Assembly (NCBI GenBank): GCA_023666885.1
Contig: JAMPBB010000001.1
Span: 165,874 to 206,736 of the forward strand
Direction of reading: 5' to 3'
Length of the DNA stretch: 40,863 nt
Source of the DNA: Muribaculaceae bacterium
GTDB lineage: Bacteria; Bacteroidota; Bacteroidia; Bacteroidales; Muribaculaceae
Positions 15,501 through 25,074 of this stretch are shown one piece after another (within the stretch, counting starts at the first letter, position 1; each line of letters opens with the position of its first letter). The translations under genes and the position numbers were made by a program. The notes beneath the pieces are model-generated. The model was not told the origin of the DNA. It ran no database searches and saw nothing but the letters and a program-made list of their open reading frames with translations.

Positions 15501-18500
15501 CGCCTTGACAACACTAACTTTGACCAAAGTAACATTGAGTACGTACAGTTCTGGCTCCTCAACCCATTCTTAGATCCGGAGAATCCTAATTATGAAGGAG
15601 GCGACCTGTATCTGAACTTTGGCGAGATAAGTGAGGACATACTTAAGGACGGACTGAAATCCTATGAGAACGGCGTACCTTTCGACGGCGATGAACAGTA
15701 CATGCAGTCAACCGTATGGGGCAAAGTCAGCTCGCAGAATTCGCTCACATATGCTTTTGACAACAACAGTTCATCACGCCCTGTGCAGGACGTAGGACTT
15801 GACGGGCTTAAGAACGATGATGAATTCAGCTTCTCCTCATACGAATCTTATCTTGACCGTCTGCGTCAGCGCCTTCCCGCCACCACCATCGCCACCATGC
15901 AGGATGACCCGTTCTCGCCGTTCAATGACCCTGCGGGCGACAACTATCACTTCTATCGCGGTTATGACTACGATGAGATGCGCCTTGGCATTCTTGAACG
16001 CTACAAGCGCTATAACGGAGTGGAAGGCAACTCACTTTCCCCGGAAGACGCCTCTGACCCTCTATACCAGTCAAGCCGCACTCTCCCTGATGTGGAGGAC
16101 ATTAATCAGGACAATACGCTCAACGAATATGAAAGATATTTCCAGTACAAGGTATCCATACGTCCTGAAGACCTTGTAGTAGGGAAAAACTATATTACTG
16201 ACAAGCAGGTATCAATGGTGACTACCCGCGACGGAAATGACTTGCAGGTAGAGTGGTACCAATTTAAGATTCCGCTTGCCGACTATGAGCGCGTGGTAGG
16301 CTCCATATCGGACTTCTCCACCATACGTTTCATGCGAATGTTCATGACCGGATTCCGCTCCACCACTCATCTGCGTTTTGCCACTCTTGAACTGGTACGC
16401 GGAGAATGGCGGCCGTACAACTTCAACCTTAACAATCGCGGCGATGCTCCTGCCGATGGACAGTTAGACATTTCTGTAGTGAACATTGAGGAAAACTCCG
16501 GACGTACGCCTGTCAACTATGTCCTGCCGCCCGGAGTTAGCCGTATTTCGGATCCGGCGCAATCACAGATAGTACAGCTCAACGAGCAGTCACTCTCTCT
16601 GAAAGTGACCGACCTTCAGGCCGGAGATGCCAGAGCCATATACCGAAACACATCACAGGATCTGCGCAACTACCGGCGACTACAAATGTGGGTTCACGCC
16701 GAGGCTCCCATTGACAACATCCGTGACCTGCGTTCAGGCGACCTGTCCATATTCATCCGGCTTGGTAGCGATGTCAAAAACAACTTCTATGAGTACGAAG
16801 TACCACTCCGGCTAACCCCTCCCGGCCGATACTCTGACACACCGTCGGACAGAGCCATAGTATGGCCTGAAAGCAATTTCCTCAATTTTGACCTACAGAC
16901 ATTTGTCAACCTGAAAAAGGAACGTAACCGCGCCAAGCACAATGAAGAAAGCGGCGTAGGATTCGGCACACTCTACACCGGACGCGACCCCGAGAATGAA
17001 AATAACCAGATAGCCGTGATGGGAAATCCGTCACTCAGCGATATAAGGGTCATGCTTGTGGGTGTGCGTAATAATGCCTCCACTGTCAAGGACGGCACTG
17101 TATGGATCAACGAGCTTAAAGTCACCGACTTTGAAAGCGATGGCGGATGGGCCATGGACGGCTCCGCCAACCTCAACGTATCGGATCTGGCCACCCTTAA
17201 CTTTGGGGCGCACATTGAAACGGCCGGATTCGGCGGTGTGGACCAGTCGCTCAACGAGCGCCGTATGGACGACTACCACCGGTACAATATAGCCGTACAG
17301 ACTGATCTCGGGCGCTTCCTCCCTGAGAAGGCCAAGATACATGCTCCCATATTCTACTCACTGTCAAAGGAACGCACCACGCCTAAATACAATCCGCTGG
17401 ATCAGGACGTACTGCTCAAAGATGCACTTGACGATGCCGCTTCGCGCCATGAAAGGGACTCGATCATTGCATTTGCCATAGAGCACACCACAGTAAAAAA
17501 CTTTAGTCTTTCAGGACTGACATCTGAAGTGAAAAGCAAGAATCCCATGCCATGGGATCCGGCCAATTTCGTAATAAACTTTTCGTTCAACAAAACCTCC
17601 AAGACGGATCCTACCACGGAATACGAATATATCAATGATTATCGTGGCAGCTTCCAATACAGCTACCAGCCTTATATAAAAGGGCTGCGCCCGCTTGGCC
17701 GAATAAAAAGCAAGTCACGTAACCTGCGGTTCTTCAAGGAGTGGGAACTGAACTGGCTACCTAACTCCATATCGTTCCTCACCACCATGTCACGCTACTA
17801 TTATGAGCAGCAGACCCGTTCAGAAACCGATGTCAACTTCAAGCTGCCCGTATCCGTAAGCAAGAATTTCCTGTGGGACCGACAGCTGGCCATATCATGG
17901 AATATAACCAAGACACTTTCCATGCAGTTCAACTCCAACACATCGGCCCGTATAGATGAGCCGGTAGGAGCAGTAAACCGCAAACTGTTCCCGGATCGCT
18001 ACCGGGAGTGGAAGGACACTGTGATGCAGAGCATACTGCACATGGGTACACCATGGAGCTACAATCAGACATTTGTGGCTCAGTACAAAGCTCCGTTCAG
18101 CCGAATCCACGTAATAGACTTCATAACCGGCTCTGTAAGCTACAACGCTACGTACCGCTGGGATCGTGGTGCTACAGTGGACGGCATAAACGTAGGAAAT
18201 ACCATAGCCAATCAGGCATCATGGAATGCCGATGGACGGCTTAACTTTGAAGGGTTGTACTCCAAGATACCCTACCTCAAGAAGATAAACACACGGTTTG
18301 CCAACACTAACCGGATCACTACCTCACAATCACGCCGTGGCTCCAGAGAATCAGCCAAGCCCAAACCGCGCAAGTTTGAACGGACATTCACGCTAAAGCC
18401 TGACACCGGCATCACGGTCAAACACAATCTGCGCACCAAGAAGCTGAAAATAACAGCCGTAACCGCTACCGGAGGTAAACCGTACGCGCTGAAAACGCGC

Positions 18501-20030
18501 ATAATAGATGCCAATAATATTGAGCTGCTGAACCGCGACTCCGTAAACGTAAAAGTAACCATACTTGAAATATTGAAAGAACACGAGGGATTCTGGGCGG
18601 AAGCAGCACAGTACGGAGTACGTCTGCTCATGTCGCCACGCAGTGCCGCAGTACGCTGGCGCAACACCCGCTCACTGTCACTGCCCCTGTTCATGCCTGA
18701 CATAGGCAACATCTTCGGACAGAGCCGGAGCTACGGCCCCATGGCTCCGGGCCTCGGATTCGCATTCGGATTCACGGATGAAAGCTATATCGAGACGGCC
18801 AAGGAACGCGGCTGGCTCATGACCGCCGACGGCCAGACCTCACCGGCCATATACAGCAACACCAATGAGCTTAACTTCGAGCTGAATCTCGAACCCGTGC
18901 GCGGACTGAAGATACAGCTCACTGCCAACCGCACTGACAACCATTCGAAGCAGATTCAGTTTATGTACGATGACATGCCCACGTCATTGGCCGGCAGCTA
19001 CACAAAGACACACTGCGCCATACGTACCGCACTGGCCTCGGCTGGTTCGGCTTCTGACGGATATGCAAGTGCAGCCTTCACCCGCTTCCTTGACAATATT
19101 CCCGTAATAGCATCACGCTTTGAGGATCAGTACCGCGGACTGGACTATCCCACTACCGGATTCATGCATGGCAATATCCACGCCGGGCAGCCGTTCAATA
19201 CCGAAATAGGTTCGGCACGCCGCACCGGCAGCGACATCCTCATTCCGGCCTTCATAGCGGCCTACACCGGTACCGATGCCATGAAACAATACCTCTCGCC
19301 CTTCCCATCGCTTGCTCAGGTGCTGCCTAACTGGCGTATCACTTACGATGGATTCATCAATATAGGCAATCTGCGGAATATCTTCAAGGTATTTACCCTC
19401 AATCACGCCTATCAGTGCACATACACTGTAGGGTCATATTCATCATACCTCAACTGGATAAGCGCTGACGGTTCCAATATAGGCTTTACGCTTGATGAAC
19501 TTACCGGCGCACCCATACCGTCATCGCCGTACAACATATCATCGGTAGCCATAATAGAGAAATTTGCCCCGCTTATAGGTGCAAGCGTGACATTGAAAAA
19601 TGACATGACCATAAGCGCAGAGTACCGTGACGCCCGCACCCTTACGCTCAACACCTCGGCCGGGCAAGTGGTGGAGGCTACACAGCGCGGCATAACCGCA
19701 GGGTTAGGATACAAGATAATAGGATTCAATTCCGTACTGAAGCTCAAAGGGCAGCAGAAAGGCATAAGCCATGACCTGACTCTGCGCGGCGACTTCTCCT
19801 ACGCCCTCAACCAAGCTCTCATACGCCGTATAGAAACTGCGTATACACAAGCCACATCGGGTTCGCGCACCATTAACTTTAACCTTACAGCCAACTATAT
19901 ACTCAGCAAGCGCATGAGCATGGGTGTGTATTTTGAACATCAGGTCAATACTCCCATAGTGTCATCCAATGCCTACCCTACCACCAATACGGCATTTGGA
20001 GTGTCCATGAACCTGTCGCTTGCCCGTTAA
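12531..20030 (+). CDS. sprA: SprA, type IX secretion outer-membrane translocon
   Basis: This 2499-aa protein has the length of SprA/Sov, the giant beta-barrel pore through which type IX secretion cargo leaves the cell. It begins with GTG 6 bp after ruvA, followed by a charged leader and hydrophobic signal peptide (to about residue 36). A proline-rich stretch follows (about 43-60). The SprA N-terminal region includes FDVLDMNFALGPLEKIFGPGG (about 158-178). Long alternating beta-strand sequence rich in aromatic residues continues to the end, which closes with a strand-like MNLSLAR. No frameshift is evident. The rest of the secretion machinery is not in the window. Translation is probably coupled to ruvA. 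Confidence 0.96.
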   Translation: MPRHITRHITQALHPLRRIWIAAALALVGAATLATAQYYKPQITPPPPPPPEIPAYEPPTDSMQTWPSGRPIVPRGYEDLLQEEFAADLATPSNIKTTAEYDPVTRCYVIRTLVGDLEVTTPFILSEKAYNDLLTRRNMQQYYRQRNAEQLTKPDKQPFDVLDMNFALGPLEKIFGPGGVRLKTQGSVQVDMGIKSNKTDNPALSLNSRRKTFFDFDQKIQASIQASVGDRMNFNMTYNTDATFDFDSKNIKLQYEGKEDDIVKSIEAGNVSMTTGSSLIRGSTALFGLKTKLQFGKLTATALLSQQNSESRSISTKGGVQTTPFRIEADAYDQNRHFFLAHFFRDNYDRFASRLPYVSSGVKITRVEIWVTNKSGNYNQSRNLVTFMDLGENSVLANNYWVTDPALPNPSNSSNNLLSTIKDSYPEARNINTVTQALAPLAAYGIEGGRDYEKVESARLLSESEYTLNSTLGYVSLKSQMNADDVLGIAYEYTYNGRVYQVGEFSSDITTTDQSLYVKMLKGTTVAPKLPMWDLMMKNVYSLGAYQVQKQNFRLNIKYLSDTTGTEINYLPIPGISDMPLLQIMNLDRLDSNEASNADGFFDFIEGYTVQSQSGKIIFPVVEPFGAHLRSKISDPQLADRYVYSELYDSTLVVARQFADKNKFILTGEYQASAGSQIRLNAMNVPRGSVIVTAGGVTLTENSDYTVDYSMGIVTITNQSIIDSGQSINVTLENQSMFSTQRKSLLGLDLNYQFNRNFNVGATLMHFSEKALTEKVNIGDEVVNNTMLGMNFAYSTDFMWLTNVLNKIPTVNATAPSRLQLRGEFAKLIPHSGNTGSTRGSSYIDDFESAQTGIDLRSPYSWFLASTPYESGSNALFPEAALSNNVDYGKNRALLNWYYIDRLFTQRNSSMSPGYIKSDLKQLSNPYVREITSREIFPYREITYGESSTIQTLNLSFYPNERGPYNLDAENIDQEGNLLYPERRWGGIMRRLDNTNFDQSNIEYVQFWLLNPFLDPENPNYEGGDLYLNFGEISEDILKDGLKSYENGVPFDGDEQYMQSTVWGKVSSQNSLTYAFDNNSSSRPVQDVGLDGLKNDDEFSFSSYESYLDRLRQRLPATTIATMQDDPFSPFNDPAGDNYHFYRGYDYDEMRLGILERYKRYNGVEGNSLSPEDASDPLYQSSRTLPDVEDINQDNTLNEYERYFQYKVSIRPEDLVVGKNYITDKQVSMVTTRDGNDLQVEWYQFKIPLADYERVVGSISDFSTIRFMRMFMTGFRSTTHLRFATLELVRGEWRPYNFNLNNRGDAPADGQLDISVVNIEENSGRTPVNYVLPPGVSRISDPAQSQIVQLNEQSLSLKVTDLQAGDARAIYRNTSQDLRNYRRLQMWVHAEAPIDNIRDLRSGDLSIFIRLGSDVKNNFYEYEVPLRLTPPGRYSDTPSDRAIVWPESNFLNFDLQTFVNLKKERNRAKHNEESGVGFGTLYTGRDPENENNQIAVMGNPSLSDIRVMLVGVRNNASTVKDGTVWINELKVTDFESDGGWAMDGSANLNVSDLATLNFGAHIETAGFGGVDQSLNERRMDDYHRYNIAVQTDLGRFLPEKAKIHAPIFYSLSKERTTPKYNPLDQDVLLKDALDDAASRHERDSIIAFAIEHTTVKNFSLSGLTSEVKSKNPMPWDPANFVINFSFNKTSKTDPTTEYEYINDYRGSFQYSYQPYIKGLRPLGRIKSKSRNLRFFKEWELNWLPNSISFLTTMSRYYYEQQTRSETDVNFKLPVSVSKNFLWDRQLAISWNITKTLSMQFNSNTSARIDEPVGAVNRKLFPDRYREWKDTVMQSILHMGTPWSYNQTFVAQYKAPFSRIHVIDFITGSVSYNATYRWDRGATVDGINVGNTIANQASWNADGRLNFEGLYSKIPYLKKINTRFANTNRITTSQSRRGSRESAKPKPRKFERTFTLKPDTGITVKHNLRTKKLKITAVTATGGKPYALKTRIIDANNIELLNRDSVNVKVTILEILKEHEGFWAEAAQYGVRLLMSPRSAAVRWRNTRSLSLPLFMPDIGNIFGQSRSYGPMAPGLGFAFGFTDESYIETAKERGWLMTADGQTSPAIYSNTNELNFELNLEPVRGLKIQLTANRTDNHSKQIQFMYDDMPTSLAGSYTKTHCAIRTALASAGSASDGYASAAFTRFLDNIPVIASRFEDQYRGLDYPTTGFMHGNIHAGQPFNTEIGSARRTGSDILIPAFIAAYTGTDAMKQYLSPFPSLAQVLPNWRITYDGFINIGNLRNIFKVFTLNHAYQCTYTVGSYSSYLNWISADGSNIGFTLDELTGAPIPSSPYNISSVAIIEKFAPLIGASVTLKNDMTISAEYRDARTLTLNTSAGQVVEATQRGITAGLGYKIIGFNSVLKLKGQQKGISHDLTLRGDFSYALNQALIRRIETAYTQATSGSRTINFNLTANYILSKRMSMGVYFEHQVNTPIVSSNAYPTTNTAFGVSMNLSLAR

Positions 20031-20050
20031 AAAGAAATAACAGATTCATC

Positions 20051-21925
20051 ATGGCAAGTTATCTACAGATAGAAAACCTCACCAAGAGCTACGGTGACCG
20101 TATGCTGTTTGACTCCGTCACTTTCGGTGTGAACGAAGGTGACAAAATAGGCATCATAGCCAAGAACGGTACCGGAAAGACCACCATGCTACGTATCGTA
20201 GCCGGAAAAGAGAGCTGTGACAGCGGCTCGGTAACGTTCCGTTCCGGCCTGCATGTGGGCATGCTTGAACAGATTCCCTATCTGCGGCCCGGAGCCACAG
20301 TGCTTGAAGCGTGCCTCTCAAACCACAAAGGCATACCACAAGCCATCAAGCAATACGAAGCCGCAGTACGTTCAGGCGATGATCGGCTGCTGTCACAAGC
20401 CCTTGCCGAAATGGATGCCGTACAGGGGTGGGATTACGAAGATAGGCTCCGACAGATGCTTACAAGCCTGCATATCACTGATATGGATGCCTGCGTGGAT
20501 ACCCTTTCAGGCGGACAGCGCAAACGCGTGGCACTGGCACAGCTCCTGCTTGACTCTCCTGACATGCTTATCCTTGATGAGCCTACCAATCATCTGGACA
20601 TAAGCATAATCGAATGGCTTGAAGATTACCTTACCCGCCAGCGTATAACACTACTCATGGTAACGCATGACCGTTACTTCCTTGATAAGGTATGTAACAA
20701 AATCATAGAGATAGACCAGCGGAGCATCTATACATACGAAGGCAATTATGACTATTATCTACGCCGCCGTGCTGAGCGCATAGAAGCTCTTGAAGGCGAG
20801 CTCGCCAAGGTGCGCAATACACTGCGCCGCGAGCAGGAATGGATGAGCCGACAGCCACAGGCCAGAGCCGGAAAAGCCAAGTACCGCATAGATGAATTCT
20901 ACCGATTGAAAGAAAAATCGCGGGCGGACTATACGGAACGTAACGTAACCCTCGATGTAAAGTCATCATACATGGGGTCCAAAATATTTGAAGCCAAAGG
21001 CATAAACAAGCGCTTCGGTGACAAAATCATACTCAAGGACTTCTCCTATACATTTGCCCGATATGAAAAGGTAGGCATAATAGGGCCTAACGGTGTGGGA
21101 AAATCCACTTTCATAAAAATGCTTCAAGGCATTATAACACCTGACTCCGGCACATGGGACGTAGGCGAAACCGTACGCTTCGGCTATTACAGTCAGGACG
21201 GTATAGAATTCAATGAAAACAAGAAAGTGATAGATGCCGTAACCGAAATAGCCGAGGACATATCGCTAAACGGCGGTGAAGTCCGTTTCACCCCCATGCA
21301 GTATCTTACACGATTCCTTTTCACTCCGGCTGACCGACAGAAATATATACATACCCTCAGCGGAGGCGAACGCTGCCGGCTGCATCTGGCTACGGTACTC
21401 ATGCGTTCGCCCAATTTCCTTATTCTTGACGAGCCTACCAACGATCTTGACATTGTAACATTAGGACTACTGGAAGAATATCTTCATGACTTCAAAGGAT
21501 GCCTGATAGTAGTGTCACATGACCGTTTTTTTCTGGACAACGTAGTGGACCATCTGTTCATACTGAAAGGCAATGGCGAGGTAAAGGACTTCCCCGGCAC
21601 ATACACTGAATACAGGCAGTATGAACGTCAAGCGGCTGCCACTATACAATCTGCCTACCTGGATAAATCCGTCAATGACAATAAGGCTAAGAAACAGCGC
21701 ACTGCTCCGGAACGCGTAAAGATGACATACAAGGAACAGCGCGAGTTTGAAGCACTCACCTCCGAGCTTGAAGAGCTCAGTGCCGAAAAGGAATCCCTTG
21801 ACAGCCTCTTTGCATCGGGCCAGACTATCCCGGATATAGAAGCAAAATCAGCCCGGTACACCGAACTGCTCGGTATCATTGATGAAAAGGAGATGCGATG
21901 GCTTGAACTGTCCGAAAAAGAATAA
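20051..21925 (+). CDS. ABC-F family ATPase (Uup/EttA-like)
   Basis: This 624-aa soluble tandem ATPase has no membrane segments. Domain 1 has Walker A AKNGTGKTT (about 37-45), signature LSGGQRKR and Walker B LILDEPTNHLD. Domain 2 has GPNGVGKST, LSGGERCR and LILDEPTNDLD. A charged linker at about 240-310 separates the domains. The C-terminal region (about 555-624) is predicted coiled coil, as in Uup. Such proteins act on ribosomes or branched DNA; I cannot tell which here. The gene starts 20 bp after sprA, so co-transcription is likely. Confidence 0.92.
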   Translation: MASYLQIENLTKSYGDRMLFDSVTFGVNEGDKIGIIAKNGTGKTTMLRIVAGKESCDSGSVTFRSGLHVGMLEQIPYLRPGATVLEACLSNHKGIPQAIKQYEAAVRSGDDRLLSQALAEMDAVQGWDYEDRLRQMLTSLHITDMDACVDTLSGGQRKRVALAQLLLDSPDMLILDEPTNHLDISIIEWLEDYLTRQRITLLMVTHDRYFLDKVCNKIIEIDQRSIYTYEGNYDYYLRRRAERIEALEGELAKVRNTLRREQEWMSRQPQARAGKAKYRIDEFYRLKEKSRADYTERNVTLDVKSSYMGSKIFEAKGINKRFGDKIILKDFSYTFARYEKVGIIGPNGVGKSTFIKMLQGIITPDSGTWDVGETVRFGYYSQDGIEFNENKKVIDAVTEIAEDISLNGGEVRFTPMQYLTRFLFTPADRQKYIHTLSGGERCRLHLATVLMRSPNFLILDEPTNDLDIVTLGLLEEYLHDFKGCLIVVSHDRFFLDNVVDHLFILKGNGEVKDFPGTYTEYRQYERQAAATIQSAYLDKSVNDNKAKKQRTAPERVKMTYKEQREFEALTSELEELSAEKESLDSLFASGQTIPDIEAKSARYTELLGIIDEKEMRWLELSEKE

Positions 21926-21957
21926 CCAAAAGTCATATCCCGGCGTTATATGTTAAC

Positions 21958-23829
21958 ATGCCACCTAATGAATCATCAAACGCCATCACCCGGCTGCGCC
22001 GTCATATCCATGATACCGCACTAAGGTTACACAGGTTTTCGCTGCGAAGCCTGCGTATTCTGCGCATAATAGGTGGAGCCCTTACGGTACTGGCGTTCGT
22101 GGCATCGGTCATATGCCTGGTGTTGTTGGTAATATATACCGGATTTGACCATTCGGCACATGACCTTGCCGCAATAAAACAGATACTGCGTTGGGTTCAG
22201 GGTATATTTCTTGTCAATATAATATATCATCTGATATTCCGTGTAGGCGGTACATCGCGCCGAAGCCGTACCATCATGGCATTCGTGAATATGCCGCTGC
22301 TACTTACGCTGCTGCCATGGATGTATCCCCGCCCTCTGCACCCATGGATTCCGGTGCTTGAACAAATACTATACTCTAATTGGTTCCTTTTTTCGGCGCT
22401 TACGCTCTATGCCATCATGACCATCAGCTACGGCATAATGCACGTGATAGGTAAGCGCACCAGTCCAGCACTATTGCTGTCAAGCAGCTTTTTGGTATTC
22501 ATTTTCATAGGCTCCCTGCTGCTCATGCTGCCCAAATGCACATACGGAGGCATAAGCTATACGGATGCTCTTTTTGTAAGCACAAGTGCCGTATGCATCA
22601 CCGGACTGACACCCATTGATATATTCGTTCATTTTACCCCCATGGGGATTCTTGTATTGGCACTGCTTATTCAGATAGGCGGCCTCGGGGTCATGACATT
22701 CACCAGCTTCTTCGCACTGTTCTTCAGTGGGAGCACATCCATATACAGTCAGCTTATGCTCAAGGATATGATCTATTCCAAGTCCATGAGCGGACTTGTG
22801 CCCACACTGCTGTATATACTTGGCTTTACCGTAACCGTCGAGCTCATAGGGGCGGCAGTCATATGGCTGTCCATCCACGGTACACTCGGACTGACCACAC
22901 CGGATGAAATAACATTTGCCCTGTTCCATTCCCTCTCGGCATTCTGCAATGCCGGATTCTCTACCTACCCTCAAGGCATGGCCAATCCATTGCTGCTTTA
23001 TGGCAATATATCCATATACTGGATTATGACCGCCCTAATCATAGCCGGCAGCATAGGCTTCCCCATTCTTGTCAATTTCAAGGATGCGCTGCACACCTTC
23101 ATGCACCGCATACACTGCCGCCTTACCGGCCGCGCCGATGACGTACGCACTCTACATCTCTACGGCATGAACACCAAGATAGTGCTTCTGGTATTCACTA
23201 TCCTGTTTGTAGCCGGTGCCGTGATATTCTATATATTGGAATATGACAATACGCTCCGAAGCATGTCTACGATAGAAAAAGTGACCCAGGCGGCATTCAA
23301 TTCAGCCACACCGCGCAGTGCAGGCTTTACATCAGTAAATCCGGCCAACTTCATGAGTACTACACTGATAATAGTACTGTTCCTCATGTGGATAGGAGGA
23401 GCATCACAGTCAACCGGCGGAGGCATAAAGGTCAATACTTTCGCGGCTATATGGTACAATCTTGTGGCCATACTGCGCGGACGCCAGAAGGTCACTGCCT
23501 TTCATCGCACCATTTCATACAGCTCTATCCGTAGGGCTAATGCCGTAGTGGCCATATCCATTATATCCTACGTACTCTATTCAGCCATATTGCTATGGCT
23601 TGAACCGGACATAAGCCCGCGTGAGCTGCTTTTCGAATCATGCTCGGCTCTGTTTACAGTAGGCTCTTCACTCGGTGCCACACCAAAGCTAAGCCAGCCA
23701 TCGCTGTTACTGCTGTGTACTGCCATGTTCTTAGGCCGTGTAGGCATAATATCACTTCTTACCGGAGTATTCGCTGACCGCCGTGGAGCTGAAGCCACTT
23801 ACCCATCTGACAATATTATAATCAACTGA
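21958..23829 (+). CDS. trkH: TrkH-family potassium uptake channel subunit
   Basis: This 623-aa integral membrane protein conducts K+ across the inner membrane. The core (about 170-615) has four pore loops with glycine filters, visible as STSAVCITGLTP, HSLSAFCNAGFST, NSATPRSAGFTSV and SALFTVGSSLGAT. An N-terminal extension of about 150 residues with an Arg-rich start and extra hydrophobic helices makes it longer than the E. coli protein; this is common in Bacteroidetes. It is followed 28 bp later by its cytosolic regulator gene. Confidence 0.94.
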   Translation: MPPNESSNAITRLRRHIHDTALRLHRFSLRSLRILRIIGGALTVLAFVASVICLVLLVIYTGFDHSAHDLAAIKQILRWVQGIFLVNIIYHLIFRVGGTSRRSRTIMAFVNMPLLLTLLPWMYPRPLHPWIPVLEQILYSNWFLFSALTLYAIMTISYGIMHVIGKRTSPALLLSSSFLVFIFIGSLLLMLPKCTYGGISYTDALFVSTSAVCITGLTPIDIFVHFTPMGILVLALLIQIGGLGVMTFTSFFALFFSGSTSIYSQLMLKDMIYSKSMSGLVPTLLYILGFTVTVELIGAAVIWLSIHGTLGLTTPDEITFALFHSLSAFCNAGFSTYPQGMANPLLLYGNISIYWIMTALIIAGSIGFPILVNFKDALHTFMHRIHCRLTGRADDVRTLHLYGMNTKIVLLVFTILFVAGAVIFYILEYDNTLRSMSTIEKVTQAAFNSATPRSAGFTSVNPANFMSTTLIIVLFLMWIGGASQSTGGGIKVNTFAAIWYNLVAILRGRQKVTAFHRTISYSSIRRANAVVAISIISYVLYSAILLWLEPDISPRELLFESCSALFTVGSSLGATPKLSQPSLLLLCTAMFLGRVGIISLLTGVFADRRGAEATYPSDNIIIN

Positions 23830-23857
23830 TTTTACACACTATACAATAACAAATCAT

Positions 23858-24550
23858 ATGCGATACCTCGTAATAGGCTTAGGAATATATGGAGCCAATC
23901 TGGCTGTGGATCTTACCCGTATGGGACATGAAGTGATAGGAGCCGATGTGAATCCGTCGCTCGTAGAATCCATAAAGGACTACATATCCACAGCTTACAT
24001 CATTGATGCCACCGATGAGGTGTCACTTGGCGTGCTTCCTCTTAAAAATGTGGATCTGGTGATAGTGGCTATAGGAGAGAACTTCGGGGCAAGCATACGC
24101 ACTGTGGCTCTGCTCAGAAAGATGGAGGTGAAGCACATATATGCCCGCGCCATTGACAAGCTCCACGAATCCATTCTTGAAAGCTTCAATCTGGATCGTA
24201 TTATCACGCCCGAACAGCGTGCCGCCTCGGATCTTGTCAACGAAATGTCACTCGGAGTAAACACTGACTCGCTCAAAGTGGCCGATGACGCTTATGTGCT
24301 GAAGTTTGCCGTTCCCGAAGCTTTTACCGGCATGAAGTATTCTGACATGGATTTTGAAAAGAAATATGGGCTGAAGCTCATGGCCGTGACCAGGCAGGAC
24401 AGTTCACGCAACATAGTGGGCATAAAGCGTATAGCACGGAAGGTGATAACAATATCGCCCGACTCAACTGCTGAACCGGGCGATGAAATAGTATGTATGG
24501 GCACTGACAAGGCATTTCGTAACATGTACCGCTCTATCACTCAGGCATAG
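23858..24550 (+). CDS. trkA: TrkA-family potassium uptake regulator (RCK)
   Basis: This 230-aa cytosolic gating subunit has one nucleotide-binding RCK_N domain (about 1-125; GLGIYGANLA at 7-16 for NAD(H)/ATP). An RCK_C ligand domain follows (about 140-228). It is the single-unit form, half the size of E. coli TrkA, so it would work as a ring of copies under TrkH. It ends within the 3' end of the convergent DUF805 gene, overlapping it by 14 bp. Confidence 0.94.
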   Translation: MRYLVIGLGIYGANLAVDLTRMGHEVIGADVNPSLVESIKDYISTAYIIDATDEVSLGVLPLKNVDLVIVAIGENFGASIRTVALLRKMEVKHIYARAIDKLHESILESFNLDRIITPEQRAASDLVNEMSLGVNTDSLKVADDAYVLKFAVPEAFTGMKYSDMDFEKKYGLKLMAVTRQDSSRNIVGIKRIARKVITISPDSTAEPGDEIVCMGTDKAFRNMYRSITQA

Positions 24551-24974
24551 GCCCGAAGCGGTTAGGCCCGTACTGACTGCCTATAAGAGTAAGCACGAAG
24601 AACCATATGCCACCTATAAAAGGCACGAGGCTTATAAATATCCAGCCTCCGCCCTTGCCTATATCATGCATACGACGTACAGATACAGCCAATGACGGCA
24701 GTATGATCAACAGCTGATACAGTCCCATTAACACGGCGAGCCATCCGGGCATAGTGGATACCACCGCACTCATCATTGACACCGGATTTGATGAATCCGA
24801 TGCATTGTCAGCTATAGCGGACACATCGGACATGGTTACACCACCTATTATACAGAACACTACTCCTACTATCACATTAAACAGTACGAAGTACCAGTAT
24901 TCCGACCGCGACGCACGCCCGGAAAAAGTAGCGTATTTGCTGAAAACGCTTTTGACGGCTTGTGTAAATCCCAT
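24537..24974 (-). CDS. DUF805 membrane protein
   Basis: This 145-aa inner-membrane protein has the DUF805 hallmarks: an N-terminal KYATFSGRASRSEYWYF motif (about 13-29), then three or four hydrophobic helices, and RRMHDIGKGGGW (about 100-111). The function of the family is unknown. It converges on trkA with a 14-bp overlap. It shares a roughly 100-bp divergent region with the helicase gene, where I see no strong leftward promoter. Confidence 0.9.
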   Translation of the reverse strand: MGFTQAVKSVFSKYATFSGRASRSEYWYFVLFNVIVGVVFCIIGGVTMSDVSAIADNASDSSNPVSMMSAVVSTMPGWLAVLMGLYQLLIILPSLAVSVRRMHDIGKGGGWIFISLVPFIGGIWFFVLTLIGSQYGPNRFGPMPE

Positions 24975-25054
24975 AACAGATATATTTATAGTTATTAATT
25001 GGCCTCGGTAAAGACCCTCATCATATTAGTAACAAATTTATGGGGAAAAAATCG

Positions 25055-25062
25055 TATCTTTG
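25055..25062 (+). promoter_or_regulatory. -7 element of the helicase run
   Basis: TATCTTTG lies 12 bp before the helicase ATG. No clear -33 TTTG is seen. The predicted leader is only a few nucleotides. The position argues against the in-frame TTG at 25060, which would lie inside the promoter. Confidence 0.5.
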
Positions 25063-25074
25063 AGGTCATATTTT

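Noticed and set aside
22480-22974. Leftward 164-aa open frame
   Set aside because: It is antisense to trkH pore-loop coding sequence. Composition reflects the complement of membrane helices.
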